A stretch of 64,000 nucleotides of DNA from Aristaeella hokkaidonensis (GCF_018128945.1 NZ_CP068393.1:1364001-1428000); one strand, 5' to 3'; shown: positions 1-13,980, numbered from the stretch's first letter. A program made the numbers and translations. The notes: generated by a model not told the origin, from the sequence alone.

Positions 1-674
<674 letters not shown>

Positions 675-737
675 ACTTGGCAATTGCTCCTTTCAGCAGC
701 ACCTTTGTTGTTACAATTGATGAAATGCTTACGATTA

Positions 738-1208
738 TTACCAGCGGTAATGAGCGAATGCCTTGTTGGCCTCTGCCATACGGTGCATTTCTTCTTTACG
801 TTTCACCGCAGCGCCTGTGTTGTTGGAGGCGTCCAGCAGTTCGGCAGCCAGGCGTTCGGCCATGGTCTTCTCACCGCGTTTCCGGGCAAAGTCGACGATC
901 CAGCGCAGGGCCAGGGTCTGACGACGCTCGGGACGGATCTCAATAGGCACCTGATAGGTGGCGCCGCCTACACGGCGGGCTTTAACTTCCAGCTGCGGAG
1001 CAACGTTGTTCAGGGCTTCCTGGAAAACGTCGGTCGCAGCCTTGCCGGTCTTTTCGGCAACGGCTTCAAAAGCCTCATAGCAGACGTTCTGCGCAACTCC
1101 GCGCTTTCCGTCAAGCATAATCTGGTTGATCAGTTTCGTAACTACCGTGGTTCCGTAAACGGGATCCGGCAGCACTTCACGCTTCGGTACAAAACCGCGA
1201 CGGGGCAT
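738..1208 (-). CDS. rpsG: 30S ribosomal protein S7
   Basis: Primary 16S rRNA binding protein that nucleates the 30S head. The 156-residue protein has the normal bacterial length and the conserved start [16 protein letters not shown], the central [11 protein letters not shown] motif and the C-terminal [15 protein letters not shown]. The start has a GAGGAGGG ribosome site close upstream. It lies between rpsL and fusA, as in other bacteria. The 207-base spacer to rpsL is longer than usual and could hold an S7 autoregulatory leader, as known in E. coli, but I could not draw a convincing structure. Confidence 0.98.
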   Translation of the reverse strand: MPRRGFVPKREVLPDPVYGTTVVTKLINQIMLDGKRGVAQNVCYEAFEAVAEKTGKAATDVFQEALNNVAPQLEVKARRVGGATYQVPIEIRPERRQTLALRWIVDFARKRGEKTMAERLAAELLDASNNTGAAVKRKEEMHRMAEANKAFAHYRW

Positions 1209-1415
1209 AGGTTTCCCTCCTCAATAATAGTCCTGATGTAAGTGATTCGCTTCCTCTTCTTCCGGTCATGCGTCAGCATCACACGACCCCGGTCACGATT
1301 ATACCGGCCGGCTTACTCCGCCTGCTTCCTGATTCTCTGTCATTCCTGTTCCGAAGAACAACAGTACCTCAGGCGCGGATTATCACCGTTTCAGACTGCG
1401 GCGGCAGCTTAAGAC
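1209..1415 (-). other. rpsL-rpsG spacer
   Basis: A 207-base gap inside the str operon. It contains the rpsG ribosome site near 1215-1225 and, on the minus strand, a TATAAT hexamer at about 1300 without a good -35 partner. No open reading frame with a ribosome site was seen. In E. coli the equivalent spacer carries the S7 translational operator; whether that is so here cannot be judged by eye. Confidence 0.4.
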
Positions 1416-1790
1416 TTACTTCTTCGGGCGCTTCGCGCCGTACAGGGAACGAGCCTGCATCCGCTTGGCAACACCGGCGGTATCCAGAGCACCGCGGATG
1501 ATGTGATAACGAACGCCGGGCAGATCCCGCACACGGCCGCCACGGATCAGCACAACGCTATGCTCCTGCAGGTTGTGACCGATACCGGGGATGTAGCAGG
1601 TACCTTCGATGGAGTTCGTCAGGCGGATTCTCGCGATTTTCCGCAGAGCAGAGTTAGGCTTCTTGGGAGTCTGAGTCTTAACGCTCAGGCACACACCGCG
1701 CTTCTGGGGACATCCCTGCAGAATAGGAGCGGTGGGCTTCTTGGTCACCCGCTCACGGCCCTTACGGACAAGCTGATTAATTGTGGGCAT
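1416..1790 (-). CDS. rpsL: 30S ribosomal protein S12
   Basis: Decoding-centre protein of the small subunit. The 124 residues contain the diagnostic blocks [23 protein letters not shown] (here [13 protein letters not shown]) and [17 protein letters not shown]. The lysines where streptomycin-resistance substitutions occur are wild type. Two local differences from the usual sequence are visible in the block before [14 protein letters not shown] where most bacteria have EVTAYIPG. It is second in the str operon behind the L7Ae-like gene, 81 bases away. Confidence 0.98.
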   Translation of the reverse strand: MPTINQLVRKGRERVTKKPTAPILQGCPQKRGVCLSVKTQTPKKPNSALRKIARIRLTNSIEGTCYIPGIGHNLQEHSVVLIRGGRVRDLPGVRYHIIRGALDTAGVAKRMQARSLYGAKRPKK

Positions 1791-1871
1791 TAGAGCACCT
1801 CCTGAATAATATCCTCAAGATCCCGCAACCCTCAGGATCTGGAAGGCAATTTGTGTACCCTCTAAAGTGAC

Positions 1872-2120
1872 TTACGCCTTGAGCAATCCGGCGGCAGCGG
1901 TGGGTACGTCCACTCCGCAGATCATCCCAAGTTCTTTCATGGATGCTGCCCTCACACAGAGGATACCGGCTTCCTCAGCCGCCCTGACTACCTGCTGGTA
2001 GATGAAGGTGTCAGCATCGCTGCAGACGTATACTTTTGATACGGTTCCGGCCTTCAGCGCACGGATGACCTGTTTCGTTCCGACCACCTTCCGGCTGCCG
2101 GCCGTTTTCAGCATTTCCAT
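1872..2120 (-). CDS. L7Ae/L30e/S12e-family RNA-binding protein (YbxF-like)
   Basis: Small K-turn RNA-binding protein of the L7Ae superfamily, found between rpoC and rpsL in Firmicutes (YbxF in Bacillus). The 82-residue product shows the family's VVGTKQVIRALKAGTVSKVYV helix-strand segment and the C-terminal GVDVPTAAAGLL. I start it at the ATG at 2120 because AAGGAGGG lies 10 bases upstream; the frame is open 23 codons further, but without a ribosome site. It is the first gene of the str transcription unit here, because rpoBC is on the other strand. Confidence 0.9.
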   Translation of the reverse strand: MEMLKTAGSRKVVGTKQVIRALKAGTVSKVYVCSDADTFIYQQVVRAAEEAGILCVRAASMKELGMICGVDVPTAAAGLLKA

Positions 2121-2201
2121 GCGTCTCAGTCCCTCCTTCCGCATCCCGGTCTGGCGCTCAAAAAGGGCGCACTTCTCCCGGAAGCACACTGCAACTCGAC
2201 T

Positions 2202-2230
2202 ATCATATCATTGTTGTAAAGTATTGTCAA
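2202..2230 (-). promoter_or_regulatory. Promoter of the L7Ae-rpsL-rpsG-fusA unit
   Basis: On the minus strand TTGACA (2225-2230) and TATGAT (2202-2207) are separated by exactly 17 bases, about 80 bases upstream of the L7Ae-like start. This gives the str genes a promoter of their own, which fits their separation from rpoBC. Confidence 0.8.
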
Positions 2231-2257
2231 CGGGTTTGATCAACAGAGTTGATCTTT

Positions 2258-2289
2258 AATTCATAATTCACAATTCATAATTCATAATT
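2258..2289. repeat. Heptanucleotide tandem repeat, AATTCAT/AATTCAC type
   Basis: Four to five adjoining 7-base units (AATTCAT with one AATTCAC). It lies just upstream of the str promoter, next to a second partial copy at 2370-2393. Similar arrays occur at other gaps in the window. Confidence 0.8.
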
Positions 2290-2369
2290 ATTTATGCTTT
2301 TCCCAAAACCGAGTCTTATTATATAGGAAATCATCTTTTTTTGACGCGTTCATTCATCCAGTCATTCCG

Positions 2370-2393
2370 ATTGTGAATTATGAATTGTGAATT
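2370..2393. repeat. Heptanucleotide tandem repeat, inverse orientation
   Basis: Units of the form ATGAATT and GTGAATT, the reverse complement of the array at 2258-2289. The two arrays face each other across about 80 bases at the left edge of the proposed rpoBC inversion. Confidence 0.75.
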
Positions 2394-2394
2394 G

Positions 2395-2426
2395 AAAATA
2401 AATCCCGCAAAAGCGGGATTTATTTT
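2395..2426 (-). terminator. Terminator of the metallo-beta-lactamase-fold gene
   Basis: A perfect 14-base stem (2395-2408 with 2413-2426, loop AAAA) whose minus-strand arm ends in an A/T-rich tail. The TAA stop codon of the upstream gene (2420-2422) is inside the stem. Confidence 0.8.
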
Positions 2427-3409
2427 ATGGCAACTTTTTCGCACAGCCAGTAGTGTCCGTCTGTCACCAGGTGGGTAAAGGAAGAACTGGAAGCCGTATA
2501 GACGGCCGGCAGTCCCCTGTAGTCGATGGCCAGCTGCCCGGCGTCTCCCCTGCCTTCCACAGAGGTCACAATGGCCAGCTTCGCTTCCATCGCCTCATAA
2601 AAGGGCGAATAGAGGTCATGCTTGGCGTGATGTGGATACTTGACGATATCGCACTTCAGGAGATCGCCCCCGATGCGGTCGATCATCACCTTCTGTCCCG
2701 GCGCTTCCATGTCCGCCGTAAACAGGATGCGCCTGTCACCGTAGGTGATCAGCGTCTGGGCGCTCTGGTTGTTCATATCCAGGTAGCTTTCATCATTCTT
2801 CAGGAACAGGAATTTCACTTCCCCGTCCCCCATGGAGAATGAATCGCCGTCCTTATACTCCTTGACAGGGATGTTCCGTTCTTCCGCAACCTGGAGCATC
2901 TTCAGGCCGCTTTCTGTCAGATCCGGCGGAAAGCAGATCCTCACCTCTCCCACCTTGGCCGTATCATCGGTAATCGCCAGGCCGTTGATGTGGTCATGAT
3001 GCAGATGGCTGTTAAACAGGATATCGATTTTTTCGATTCCAAGCTGTTTCAGCAGCGGTACTCCCCGTGTCGCCGCCCGTTCATCCCCGCAGTCAATCAT
3101 CCACACCTGGCCGTCATACATCAGGATCGCTTCATCCGCATCCCGGATGTTGGGGAACCAGATTTCAAACAGTTTCGCGTCCTTCGGAAAACGGAAATCC
3201 GGAATATCCTGGGGCGTGCGGGCATTATTCACCACCACGTCCGGCGGTTCGGGCGTTGGTGCCGGGGTGGGCCTTCCCATGAAGATACCTTCAGGAGCCT
3301 CCGGCGTGGGCGGTACCAGCGATACCCCTTCTCCGAAGCCTGTCCCCGTCATTAAAATCAGAACGGCCGTAAGCAGCGCAGCCGTTCTGAAAAGCAGTTT
3401 TCTGATCAA
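2420..3409 (-). CDS. Secreted metallo-beta-lactamase-fold hydrolase (ComEC C-terminal-like)
   Basis: Predicted exported metal-dependent hydrolase of the metallo-beta-lactamase fold. The start is placed at TTG 3409 because AGGAAGG lies 7 bases upstream and the product then begins with a signal sequence (LIRKLLFRTAALLTAVLIL); the frame is open further but without a ribosome site. The 329 residues run: signal peptide, Pro-rich linker with TPAPTPEPP, then a hydrolase domain with the zinc-binding HLHHDH motif (about residue 138) and the later FTADMEAPG and YPHHAKHD motifs. This pattern resembles the nuclease-like C-terminal domain of ComEC and related free-standing exported proteins. The substrate is unknown. 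It is a single-gene unit. Confidence 0.85.
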   Translation of the reverse strand: MIRKLLFRTAALLTAVLILMTGTGFGEGVSLVPPTPEAPEGIFMGRPTPAPTPEPPDVVVNNARTPQDIPDFRFPKDAKLFEIWFPNIRDADEAILMYDGQVWMIDCGDERAATRGVPLLKQLGIEKIDILFNSHLHHDHINGLAITDDTAKVGEVRICFPPDLTESGLKMLQVAEERNIPVKEYKDGDSFSMGDGEVKFLFLKNDESYLDMNNQSAQTLITYGDRRILFTADMEAPGQKVMIDRIGGDLLKCDIVKYPHHAKHDLYSPFYEAMEAKLAIVTSVEGRGDAGQLAIDYRGLPAVYTASSSSFTHLVTDGHYWLCEKVAIK

Positions 3410-3465
3410 AACCGAAACCTTCCTATTTAAAATATATAATATTATGCAATTACAGACAAAATATC

Positions 3466-3495
3466 GTTGACTTTCTGTCAACCCTATGTTAGAAT
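3466..3495 (+). promoter_or_regulatory. rpoB promoter with palindromic -35 region
   Basis: TTGACT (3467-3472) and TAGAAT (3490-3495) are 17 bases apart, leaving a leader of about 140 bases before rpoB. The -35 lies in a perfect inverted repeat, GTTGACTTTCTGTCAAC (3466-3482), which also presents TTGACA on the minus strand. A matching -10 for a divergent promoter toward the gene ending at 2420 is only weak. Confidence 0.75.
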
Positions 3496-3640
3496 TTATA
3501 ATTGCATCAGTATCGTCTTGGTGCCTGGAAACCCAATTTGACTTCCTTATTTTACACAGCTTCAGTGTGAAACGCAAGTCCAATTTTTTCCGGGGTCCCG
3601 GGACGTTCTGGTCGGACAAAATAAGGGGTGATTTCAAAAC

Positions 3641-6600
3641 ATGGTACACGAGGTCCACATGGGGAAGCTCCGCGAACGTATGAGCTTCTCACGCATTGAT
3701 GAAGTTCTCGAAATGCCCAACCTGATTGAGGTACAGAAGAACTCTTATCAGCGCTTTCTCGATACCGATCTGCGCGAAGTTCTGGCCGATGTTTCTCCCA
3801 TTACTGACTACAATGGGAATCTTGTGCTGGAGTTCGTGGACTATTCTCTGGACGAGCCGAAGAATTCCATTGCACGCTGCCGTGAGCGCGACATCACTTA
3901 CGCGGCGCCGCTGAAGGTGTTTGTTCGCCTGAAGAATAAGGAGACCGGTGAAATCAAGGAATCCGACGTTTTTATGGGCGACTTTCCCCTCATGACCGAC
4001 CATGGCACTTTCATCATTAACGGTGCCGAGCGCGTGATCGTCAGCCAGCTGGTCCGCTCTCCCGGCGTCTATTTTGACGTTGCGTACGATAAAGCCGGCA
4101 AAAAGCTCTATTCTTCCCAGATCATCCCGAACCGCGGTGCCTGGCTCGAATATGAGACGGACTCCAACGATGTGCTGTGGGTCCGTATTGACCGTGCCCG
4201 CAAACTGCCCATCACCGTGATTCTGCGCGCCCTGGGCTACGGCACAGACGCCGAAATCATCGATATCATGGGTGAAGACGAGCGCCTCATGGCCACTATC
4301 CAGAAGGGTGACAACGCCAAGACGAGAGAAGAAGGCCTCATCGAGATCTACAAGCGCCAGAAGCCCGGCGAACCCGCCAGTCTCGAAAGCGCCACCAATC
4401 TCTTCAACTCCCTCTTCTTTGATCCCAAGCGTTATGACCTGATGAGGGTTGGCCGCTATAAGTATAATAAGAAGCTTTCCATCGCCACCCGTATCCATAA
4501 CCATGTGGCGGCAGAAGATATCATCAATCCCCAGACCGGCGAAGTCATGGTCAAGAAGGGCGATACCATTGCCCTGGATGTGGCCCGTGAGATCCAGAAC
4601 GCCGGTGTGAACACCGTCATGCTGGACTGCGAAGGCCAGATCCGCAAGGTCGTCGGCAACAACTTTGTTGACGCCGCTGCTTACCTGCCCTTCGATCCGA
4701 AGGATGCCGGCATCCTCGAGATGGTTCACCTGCCCACCCTGCAGCAGATCATCTCCTCCGTGGAGCCGGATCAGCTCTTCGACGCCGTGAAGGAAAACGT
4801 CGCCGCCCTCGTGCCGAAGCACATCATTCCGGATGACGTTGTTTCCTCCATCAACTATATGCTGGGCCTGCCCTACGGCATCGGTTCCACGGATGACATT
4901 GACCATCTGGGCAACCGCCGCCTGCGCAGCGTCGGCGAACTGCTGCAGAACCAGATCCGCATCGGTCTGAGCCGTCTGGAGCGCGTGGTGCGTGAGCGTA
5001 TGTCCATTCAGGATTCCACCGACATCAAGCCCGGTGACCTGATCAACATCCGTCCCGTCAGCGCCGCGATCAAGGAGTTCTTCGGTTCTTCCCAGCTGTC
5101 CCAGTTCATGGACCAGCCCAACCCCCTGGCTGAGCTGACCCACAAGCGCCGTCTGAGCGCCCTGGGCCCCGGCGGTCTGAACCGCGACCGCGCCTCTTTC
5201 GAGGTCCGCGACGTGCACTACAGCCATTACGCCCGTATCTGCCCGATCGAGACTCCTGAAGGTCCTAACATCGGTCTGATCGGTTCTCTTGCCACCTATG
5301 CCCGCATCAACGAGTACGGCTTCATCGAAGCTCCCTACCGCCGCGTGGACAAGGAAAATGGCCGCGTGCTGGATGAAATTGACTACATGACCGCTGACGA
5401 GGAAGACCTGTACAAGGTCGCCACCGCCAACGAGCCCCTGAATCCCGACGGAACCTTCGTGCAGGACCGTATCACGGTCCGTGACAAGGCTGAAATCGTC
5501 GAAGTGCCTGTTTCCCAGGTCGACTTCATGGACGTCAGCCCCCGTCAGGTTGTTTCCGTTGCCACCGCCATGGTTCCCTTCCTGGAAAACGACGACGCTA
5601 CCCGTGCTCTGATGGGTTCCAACATGCAGCGTCAGGCTGTGCCGCTGCTGGTTCCCGAAGCACCCCTCGTCGCCACCGGTATGGAATACCGCGCCGCCCA
5701 TGACTCCGGCGTTGTTATCCTGGCCAAGGAAGACGGCGTGGTGGAAAAGGTGGATGCCGACCAGATTATCATCCGTGATAACTTCGGCGAGCGTCACACC
5801 TACACCCTCACCAAGTTTGCCCGTTCCAACCAGTCCACCTGCATCAACCAGCATCCCGTGGTTTCCGCGGGCCAGAAGATCGAAAAAGGCGACCTGCTGG
5901 CTGACGGTCCTTCCACTGAAAAGGGAGAAATCGGTCTGGGCCGCAACGCCCTGATCGGCTTCATGACCTGGGAAGGCTACAACTACGAGGACGCTGTCCT
6001 GCTGAGTGAAAAGCTGGTCAAGGAAGACATTTACACCTCCATCCATATCGAAGAGTTCGAATCCGAAGCCCGCGAAACCAAGCTCGGACCGGAAGAGATC
6101 ACCCGGGATATCCCGAACATCTCTGACGACGCGGTCAAGGATCTGGATGAAGGCGGTATCGTCCGCATCGGTGCCGAAGTGCACGCCGGCGATATCCTGG
6201 TCGGTAAGGTTACCCCCAAGGGTGAAACTGAACTGACCGCCGAAGAGCGTCTGCTGCGCGCCATCTTCGGTGAAAAGGCCCGTGAAGTCCGGGATACCTC
6301 CCTGCGCGTTCCCCACGGCGAAGGCGGCATCGTTGTTGATGTCAAGGTCTTCACCCGTGAGAACAAGGACGAGCTCTCCCCCGGCGTCAACGAAATGGTC
6401 CGCATCTACATCGCCCAGAAGCGTAAGATTTCCGTCGGCGATAAGATGGCAGGCCGTCACGGTAACAAGGGTGTTGTTTCCCGCATTCTGCGTGAAGAGG
6501 ATATGCCCTTCCTGCCCGACGGTACTCCCCTGCAGATCGTGCTGAACCCCCTGGGCGTTCCTTCCCGTATGAACCTGGGTCAGGTTCTGGAAGTGCACCT

Positions 6601-7522
6601 GGGCCTGGCCTGCCGCGCACTGGGCTGGCACATTGCCACCCCCGTTTTCGACGGCGCCACCTACGAGGAAATTCTTGAACATCTGGAACTGGCTGAAAAG
6701 AAGATGTCCGCTCCGGAAGATGAGAACGATCCTCACGTAAACGAATATCATTTCCATAACGGCAAGCCCCTGCGTCTGGCTCTGGATGAAGAAGGCAAGG
6801 CCCTCTTCCACCAGGGTAAGATCCGCGTCCGCGACGGCCGTACCGGCGACTACTTCGAGAACCCTGTTACCGTCGGTATCATGTACTTCCTGAAACTGCA
6901 CCATCTGGTCGACGACAAGATGCATGCCCGTTCCACCGGTCCCTACAGCCTTGTTACCCAGCAGCCTCTGGGTGGTAAAGCCCAGTTCGGCGGACAGCGC
7001 TTCGGTGAAATGGAAGTCTGGGCTCTGGAAGCTTACGGTGCTGCCAACACGCTGCAGGAAATCCTGACCGTGAAGTCCGACGATACCGTCGGCCGCGTCA
7101 AGACCTACGAAGCGATCATCAAGGGTCAGAACATCCCGAACCCGGGTGTGCCTGAGAGCTTCAAGGTCCTGCTGAAGGAAATGCAGGCCCTGAGCCTGGA
7201 TATCCGCGTGCTGGATGCCGCCCGGAACGAAATCGAAATTCCCGAACTCGATCCCGAAGATATGCCGCAAGCTGATGCTATGCGCGCTTCCGTCACCGCA
7301 AGGCCGGAAGGCGAAGGCGAAGCTGCTGCCGAAGAGAACGAGGAAGTGGAAGCCGCTGCTGAAGAAGCCTTCAGCATGTCCGAGGACGACCTGTCCTTCG
7401 GTGCTGAAGATGAAGCAGAGGACAGCGAAGATGATTTCTCTGTTGCCGAAGCCAGCACGGAAGACCTTGAAGACTTCAGCGTAGAAGACCTGTCGGATCT
7501 TGACCTTGACGATGATATTTAA
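3641..7522 (+). CDS. rpoB: DNA-directed RNA polymerase beta subunit
   Basis: Catalytic core subunit of RNA polymerase. The 1293-residue protein has the N-terminal [19 protein letters not shown] block, the rifampicin pocket (about residues 475-525, with [21 protein letters not shown], all wild-type positions), [17 protein letters not shown], and the C-terminal [13 protein letters not shown] and [19 protein letters not shown] motifs. The ATG at 3641 is preceded by AAGGGGTGA. A strongly acidic tail (about residues 1220-1293, rich in Glu and Asp) extends beyond the usual C-terminus; acidic tails of this kind are known in some Clostridia. It is followed after about 20 bases by rpoC. The pair is on the opposite strand to its normal downstream neighbours. 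Confidence 0.99.
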   Translation: MVHEVHMGKLRERMSFSRIDEVLEMPNLIEVQKNSYQRFLDTDLREVLADVSPITDYNGNLVLEFVDYSLDEPKNSIARCRERDITYAAPLKVFVRLKNKETGEIKESDVFMGDFPLMTDHGTFIINGAERVIVSQLVRSPGVYFDVAYDKAGKKLYSSQIIPNRGAWLEYETDSNDVLWVRIDRARKLPITVILRALGYGTDAEIIDIMGEDERLMATIQKGDNAKTREEGLIEIYKRQKPGEPASLESATNLFNSLFFDPKRYDLMRVGRYKYNKKLSIATRIHNHVAAEDIINPQTGEVMVKKGDTIALDVAREIQNAGVNTVMLDCEGQIRKVVGNNFVDAAAYLPFDPKDAGILEMVHLPTLQQIISSVEPDQLFDAVKENVAALVPKHIIPDDVVSSINYMLGLPYGIGSTDDIDHLGNRRLRSVGELLQNQIRIGLSRLERVVRERMSIQDSTDIKPGDLINIRPVSAAIKEFFGSSQLSQFMDQPNPLAELTHKRRLSALGPGGLNRDRASFEVRDVHYSHYARICPIETPEGPNIGLIGSLATYARINEYGFIEAPYRRVDKENGRVLDEIDYMTADEEDLYKVATANEPLNPDGTFVQDRITVRDKAEIVEVPVSQVDFMDVSPRQVVSVATAMVPFLENDDATRALMGSNMQRQAVPLLVPEAPLVATGMEYRAAHDSGVVILAKEDGVVEKVDADQIIIRDNFGERHTYTLTKFARSNQSTCINQHPVVSAGQKIEKGDLLADGPSTEKGEIGLGRNALIGFMTWEGYNYEDAVLLSEKLVKEDIYTSIHIEEFESEARETKLGPEEITRDIPNISDDAVKDLDEGGIVRIGAEVHAGDILVGKVTPKGETELTAEERLLRAIFGEKAREVRDTSLRVPHGEGGIVVDVKVFTRENKDELSPGVNEMVRIYIAQKRKISVGDKMAGRHGNKGVVSRILREEDMPFLPDGTPLQIVLNPLGVPSRMNLGQVLEVHLGLACRALGWHIATPVFDGATYEEILEHLELAEKKMSAPEDENDPHVNEYHFHNGKPLRLALDEEGKALFHQGKIRVRDGRTGDYFENPVTVGIMYFLKLHHLVDDKMHARSTGPYSLVTQQPLGGKAQFGGQRFGEMEVWALEAYGAANTLQEILTVKSDDTVGRVKTYEAIIKGQNIPNPGVPESFKVLLKEMQALSLDIRVLDAARNEIEIPELDPEDMPQADAMRASVTARPEGEGEAAAEENEEVEAAAEEAFSMSEDDLSFGAEDEAEDSEDDFSVAEASTEDLEDFSVEDLSDLDLDDDI

Positions 7523-7542
7523 TCGAAGGGAGTGTGCCCCTT

Positions 7543-11112
<3,570 letters not shown>

Positions 11113-11114
11113 TA

Positions 11115-11150
11115 GAAAAAGGGACTGGAAGAAATTCCAGTCCCTTTTTC
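11115..11150 (+). terminator. rpoBC terminator
   Basis: Perfect 16-base stem (11115-11130 with 11135-11150, loop GAAA) ending in a T run, starting two bases after the rpoC stop codon. Confidence 0.92.
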
Positions 11151-11162
11151 TAATGAATACTG

Positions 11163-11188
11163 AAAACTTAAAACTTAAAACTTAAAAA
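11163..11188. repeat. Heptanucleotide tandem repeat, AAAACTT type
   Basis: Three full AAAACTT units plus a partial one. It has the same 7-base period as the AATTCAT and AATTCTG arrays but a different unit. Confidence 0.7.
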
Positions 11189-11238
11189 TAATATATACTG
11201 TTTAAACGATAAAATTATCACAATCCGTGGCGTAGAAG

Positions 11239-11329
11239 CGGCAAGAGTGTGACTGCGGGGACTGAACCACTGTCACTGTTTTCGAAGAAAATGTGACTGT
11301 GGGTCTGTCCCCCTGTAATGCTCTTGCCG
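11239..11329. repeat. REP/MITE-like palindromic element
   Basis: The 91-base element begins with CGGCAAGAG and ends with its inverse CTCTTGCCG. Inside, two arms of about 20 bases (starting GGGGACTGAACC, and GTGACTGTGGG on the other side) pair imperfectly around a central TTTTCGAAGAAAA. Such structures are typical of REP elements moved in trans by Y1 (RAYT) transposases; no transposase is in the window. Confidence 0.6.
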
Positions 11330-11384
11330 TATCCTTGGAACGAAAAGAACCTTTCCCCAGTCGTCCCTTCCGCATTGCCCACGT

Positions 11385-11425
11385 TGTCATTCTGAGCAAG
11401 GCCGAAGGCCGCGTCGAAAAATCTC
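11385..11425. repeat. TGTCATTCTGAGCAAG repeat, copy 1
   Basis: It shares TGTCATTCTGAGCAAG and a following CGCGTCGAA-type segment with the copy at 11482-11525. The short CATTCTGAGC...GAAGAATC motif is a widespread intergenic bacterial repeat. Confidence 0.6.
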
Positions 11426-11481
11426 CCCCGCAGTCACGTTGCTTCAACCGCCGTTTCTCCCCTCTCTTCTCATGATCTGGC

Positions 11482-11525
11482 TGTCATTCTGAGCAAGTGA
11501 GCGCAGCGAACGCGTCGAAGAATCC
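11482..11525. repeat. TGTCATTCTGAGCAAG repeat, copy 2
   Basis: Second copy of the element at 11385-11425, in the same direction about 97 bases away, ending CGCGTCGAAGAATC. Confidence 0.6.
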
Positions 11526-11549
11526 CTTAATATATTCCATCGCAATTAA

Positions 11550-11577
11550 AAAGAGGAATGCTTCCGCATTCCTCTTT
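11550..11577 (-). terminator. serC-serA terminator
   Basis: Perfect 12-base stem (11550-11561 with 11566-11577) 10 bases past the serA stop codon, with A/T-rich tails on both sides, so it may act in both directions. Confidence 0.8.
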
Positions 11578-11587
11578 ATTGCTTGTT

Positions 11588-12763
11588 TCATTCCTTCGTA
11601 AACGTCCGAATCCGAATAATCCCCTGCAGTTCCTGCAGCGTCTGCAGCGCATGGCTGGACGGCAGTTCTGCCATCTCCATCACGGTCACAGACATGTCCT
11701 TGCGGCTCTTGTTGACCATGTTTTCGATGTTGATTCCTTCTTTCGCCGCGGCAGCGGTGATGTTGGAAATCATGTTCGGGATATTCTCATGCAGCACCAG
11801 CACGCGGACAGCTTCCGGCTCGCCCAGCTGCACTTCAGGATAGTTTACGCTGTTGTGGATGCTGCCGGTCTCCAGGTAATCCCGGATTTCCGCAGCCGCC
11901 ATGCTGGCGCAGTTTTCTTCGCTTTCAGGAGTGCTGGCGCCCAGGTGCGGAATGCAGACTGCATTTTCCACACCGATGAGGTCGTCGTTCGGGAAATCGG
12001 TCACATACCGGCCGATTTTTCCGCTTGCCAGCGCAGCCAGCATATCAGCTGTGTTAACAAGCTCACCCCGGGCAAAGTTCAGGATGCAGGCGCCGTCCTT
12101 CATCTTCGCGAACTTATCGGCGTTGATGGAGCCGCGGGTTTCATCATTCAGCGGCACATGGAAGGTAATGAAGTCCGCCTGCGCAAGTACCTCTTCCTCA
12201 GAAGCGGCACGATGAACAGATGTGCTCAGACTCCAGGCCCGTTCCACAGAGATTCCGGGGTCATAACCGATGACGTTCATGCCCAGGCCGCGGCTGGCGG
12301 CGTTGGCCACGATGGAACCGATAGCGCCCAGGCCGATTACGCCCAGGGTTTTACCCCGGACTTCAGCGCCGACAAACTGGCTCTTTCCCTTTTCCACCAA
12401 TTTGGCCACTTCATCGCCCTTGCCCTTCAGGGTTTTCACCCATTCCAGGGCATCCGCGATTTTCCGTCCGCACATCATCATGCCGGAGATCACCAGTTCC
12501 GCCACCGCATTGGCGTTGGCACCAGGCGTATTGAAGACCACAATGCCTTCCTTGGAGCAGCGGTCGATCGGGATGTTGTTGACACCGGCGCCGGCGCGGC
12601 CGATGGCCAGCAGTTCCGGTCCGAATTCCATATCGTGCATGGCGGCGCTGCGTACCAGGATCGCGTCCGGCACGGGCTCGTCCTTGCTCACGGTATACTT
12701 ATCAGCGCTCAGCTGGGTATGGATGATATCCGAAATCGCATTCAGCGTCTGAATCTTATACAT
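11588..12763 (-). CDS. serA: D-3-phosphoglycerate dehydrogenase
   Basis: First step of serine synthesis: oxidises 3-phosphoglycerate to 3-phosphohydroxypyruvate with NAD. The 391-residue protein shows RAGAGVNNIPID, the dinucleotide-binding GLGAIG glycines (about residue 145), the substrate/catalytic NFARGELV and the catalytic-His block PHLGAST (about residue 272). The C-terminus (about 320-391, beginning VLVLHENIPNMISNI) has the form of an ACT domain, the usual seat of serine feedback. It is the short form of the family. It follows serC by 22 bases, so the two make a serine biosynthesis operon; serB is not in the window. Confidence 0.95.
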   Translation of the reverse strand: MYKIQTLNAISDIIHTQLSADKYTVSKDEPVPDAILVRSAAMHDMEFGPELLAIGRAGAGVNNIPIDRCSKEGIVVFNTPGANANAVAELVISGMMMCGRKIADALEWVKTLKGKGDEVAKLVEKGKSQFVGAEVRGKTLGVIGLGAIGSIVANAASRGLGMNVIGYDPGISVERAWSLSTSVHRAASEEEVLAQADFITFHVPLNDETRGSINADKFAKMKDGACILNFARGELVNTADMLAALASGKIGRYVTDFPNDDLIGVENAVCIPHLGASTPESEENCASMAAAEIRDYLETGSIHNSVNYPEVQLGEPEAVRVLVLHENIPNMISNITAAAAKEGINIENMVNKSRKDMSVTVMEMAELPSSHALQTLQELQGIIRIRTFTKE

Positions 12764-12785
12764 CGGTTTTTCTCCTTCAACGTTA

Positions 12786-13862
12786 TTACGCGTTTTCAGC
12801 CTCGAACTTCTTCATGAAGGCAACTAGCTTCTGCACGCCTTCGATAGGCATTGCGTTGTAAATGCTGGCGCGCATACCACCGACGGAACGATGGCCCTTC
12901 AGGTTGACCAGACCTTCAGCGGCGGCAGCCTTTACGAAGGCAGCGTCCTTATCGGCATCGCCGGTCACGAAGGTGACGTTCATGCGGCTGCGGTACTTGG
13001 GCTGGGCAGTAGCCTTGAACAGCTTGCTGTTGTCCAGGAAGTCATACATCATAGCAGCCTTTTCGATGTTCACTTTTTCAACAGCCTTCACGCCGCCGAT
13101 GCTCTTCAGCCACTCGAAGGTCAGGCCGGCCAGGTAAATACCCCAGGTGTTGGGCGTATTGTACATGCTTCCTTTTTCCACCTGAACCTGCCAGTTCAGC
13201 AGCTTCGGGCAGATATCCATAGCGTGGCCGATCAGGTCATGCTTCACAATCAGAACGCACAGGCCGCTCGGTCCGATGTTCTTCTGGGCACCGGCATAGA
13301 TGGCACCGTACTTGGTCACGTCCATTTCCTCACTCAGGATCATGGAGCTGGCGTCGCAGACGATGGGCGCCTTGCACTTGGGCAGTTCCACAAAGCGGGT
13401 ACCGTAGATGGTATTGTTCTGGGTGATGTGCACATAGTCGGCATCATCATTGAATTTGATGGCATCCAGGTCAGGAATGTAGGTATAAACGTCTTCACGG
13501 CTGGAAGCCACGACGTTCACTTCACCGTAACGCTTTCCTTCTTCAGCTGCCAGGTGAGCAAAGTTACCGCTGTCGATATAGTCAGCCTTTTTGTTGACCA
13601 TCAGGTTCAGCGGAACAGCAGAGAACTGCTGGGTAGCGCCGCCCTGCAGGAACACCACGTCGTAATCCTCGGGGATGTTCATCAGGTCGCGGAGATCTGC
13701 TACGGTCTTGTCATAGATATCGGTATACATCTTGCTGCGATGGCTCATTTCCATCACGGACATACCTGTATCACCATAACAGACCAGATCCTTCTGGGCT
13801 TTTTCGAGCACAGGAAGAGCCAGCTGGGAAGGTCCGGGAGAAAAGTTATAAACACGTTCCAT
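12786..13862 (-). CDS. serC: Phosphoserine aminotransferase
   Basis: PLP enzyme of fold type I that converts 3-phosphohydroxypyruvate and glutamate to phosphoserine and 2-oxoglutarate. The 358 residues start with the family signature YNFSPGPSQLALPVLE, contain FLQGGATQQFSA, the PLP-lysine block AGAQKNIGPSG (about residue 192) and the C-terminal GHRSVGGMRASIYNA. The ATG at 13862 is preceded by GAGGAGG. It is first in the serC-serA operon. The long leader contains small inverted repeats and a distal 15-base palindrome. Confidence 0.96.
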   Translation of the reverse strand: MERVYNFSPGPSQLALPVLEKAQKDLVCYGDTGMSVMEMSHRSKMYTDIYDKTVADLRDLMNIPEDYDVVFLQGGATQQFSAVPLNLMVNKKADYIDSGNFAHLAAEEGKRYGEVNVVASSREDVYTYIPDLDAIKFNDDADYVHITQNNTIYGTRFVELPKCKAPIVCDASSMILSEEMDVTKYGAIYAGAQKNIGPSGLCVLIVKHDLIGHAMDICPKLLNWQVQVEKGSMYNTPNTWGIYLAGLTFEWLKSIGGVKAVEKVNIEKAAMMYDFLDNSKLFKATAQPKYRSRMNVTFVTGDADKDAAFVKAAAAEGLVNLKGHRSVGGMRASIYNAMPIEGVQKLVAFMKKFEAENA

Positions 13863-13980
13863 GATTTCATCCTCCTCATATTAAGCGGGACGCTTTTGTC
13901 CCACAGGGTTGTTTTCAACCATGTGCATAGTATGCCATAGTTCTTTGAAAATAGCAACCCAAAATGCAGTTCAAATACAA

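Larger units (their letters stand above)
11113..11587. other. Gene-free stretch between rpoC and serA, filled with repeats
   Basis: This 475-base stretch has no credible gene. In order it holds the rpoC terminator, an AAAACTT heptamer array, a 91-base palindromic element with terminal inverted repeats, two copies of a TGTCATTCTGAGCAAG element, and the serA terminator. Short open frames here lack ribosome sites. It forms the right border of the proposed rpoBC inversion. Confidence 0.75.

Noticed and set aside
1209..1415. Additional promoter or gene between rpsL and rpsG
   Set aside because: TATAAT is present on the minus strand, but no -35 at the right distance and no frame with a ribosome site.
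2258..2393. Heptamer arrays considered as a CRISPR array
   Set aside because: The units are 7 bases long and adjoining, with no spacers and no cas genes.
3689..7270. Open frame of 1193 codons antisense to rpoB
   Set aside because: It is a shadow of the highly codon-biased rpoB gene; no ribosome site, promoter or known domain.
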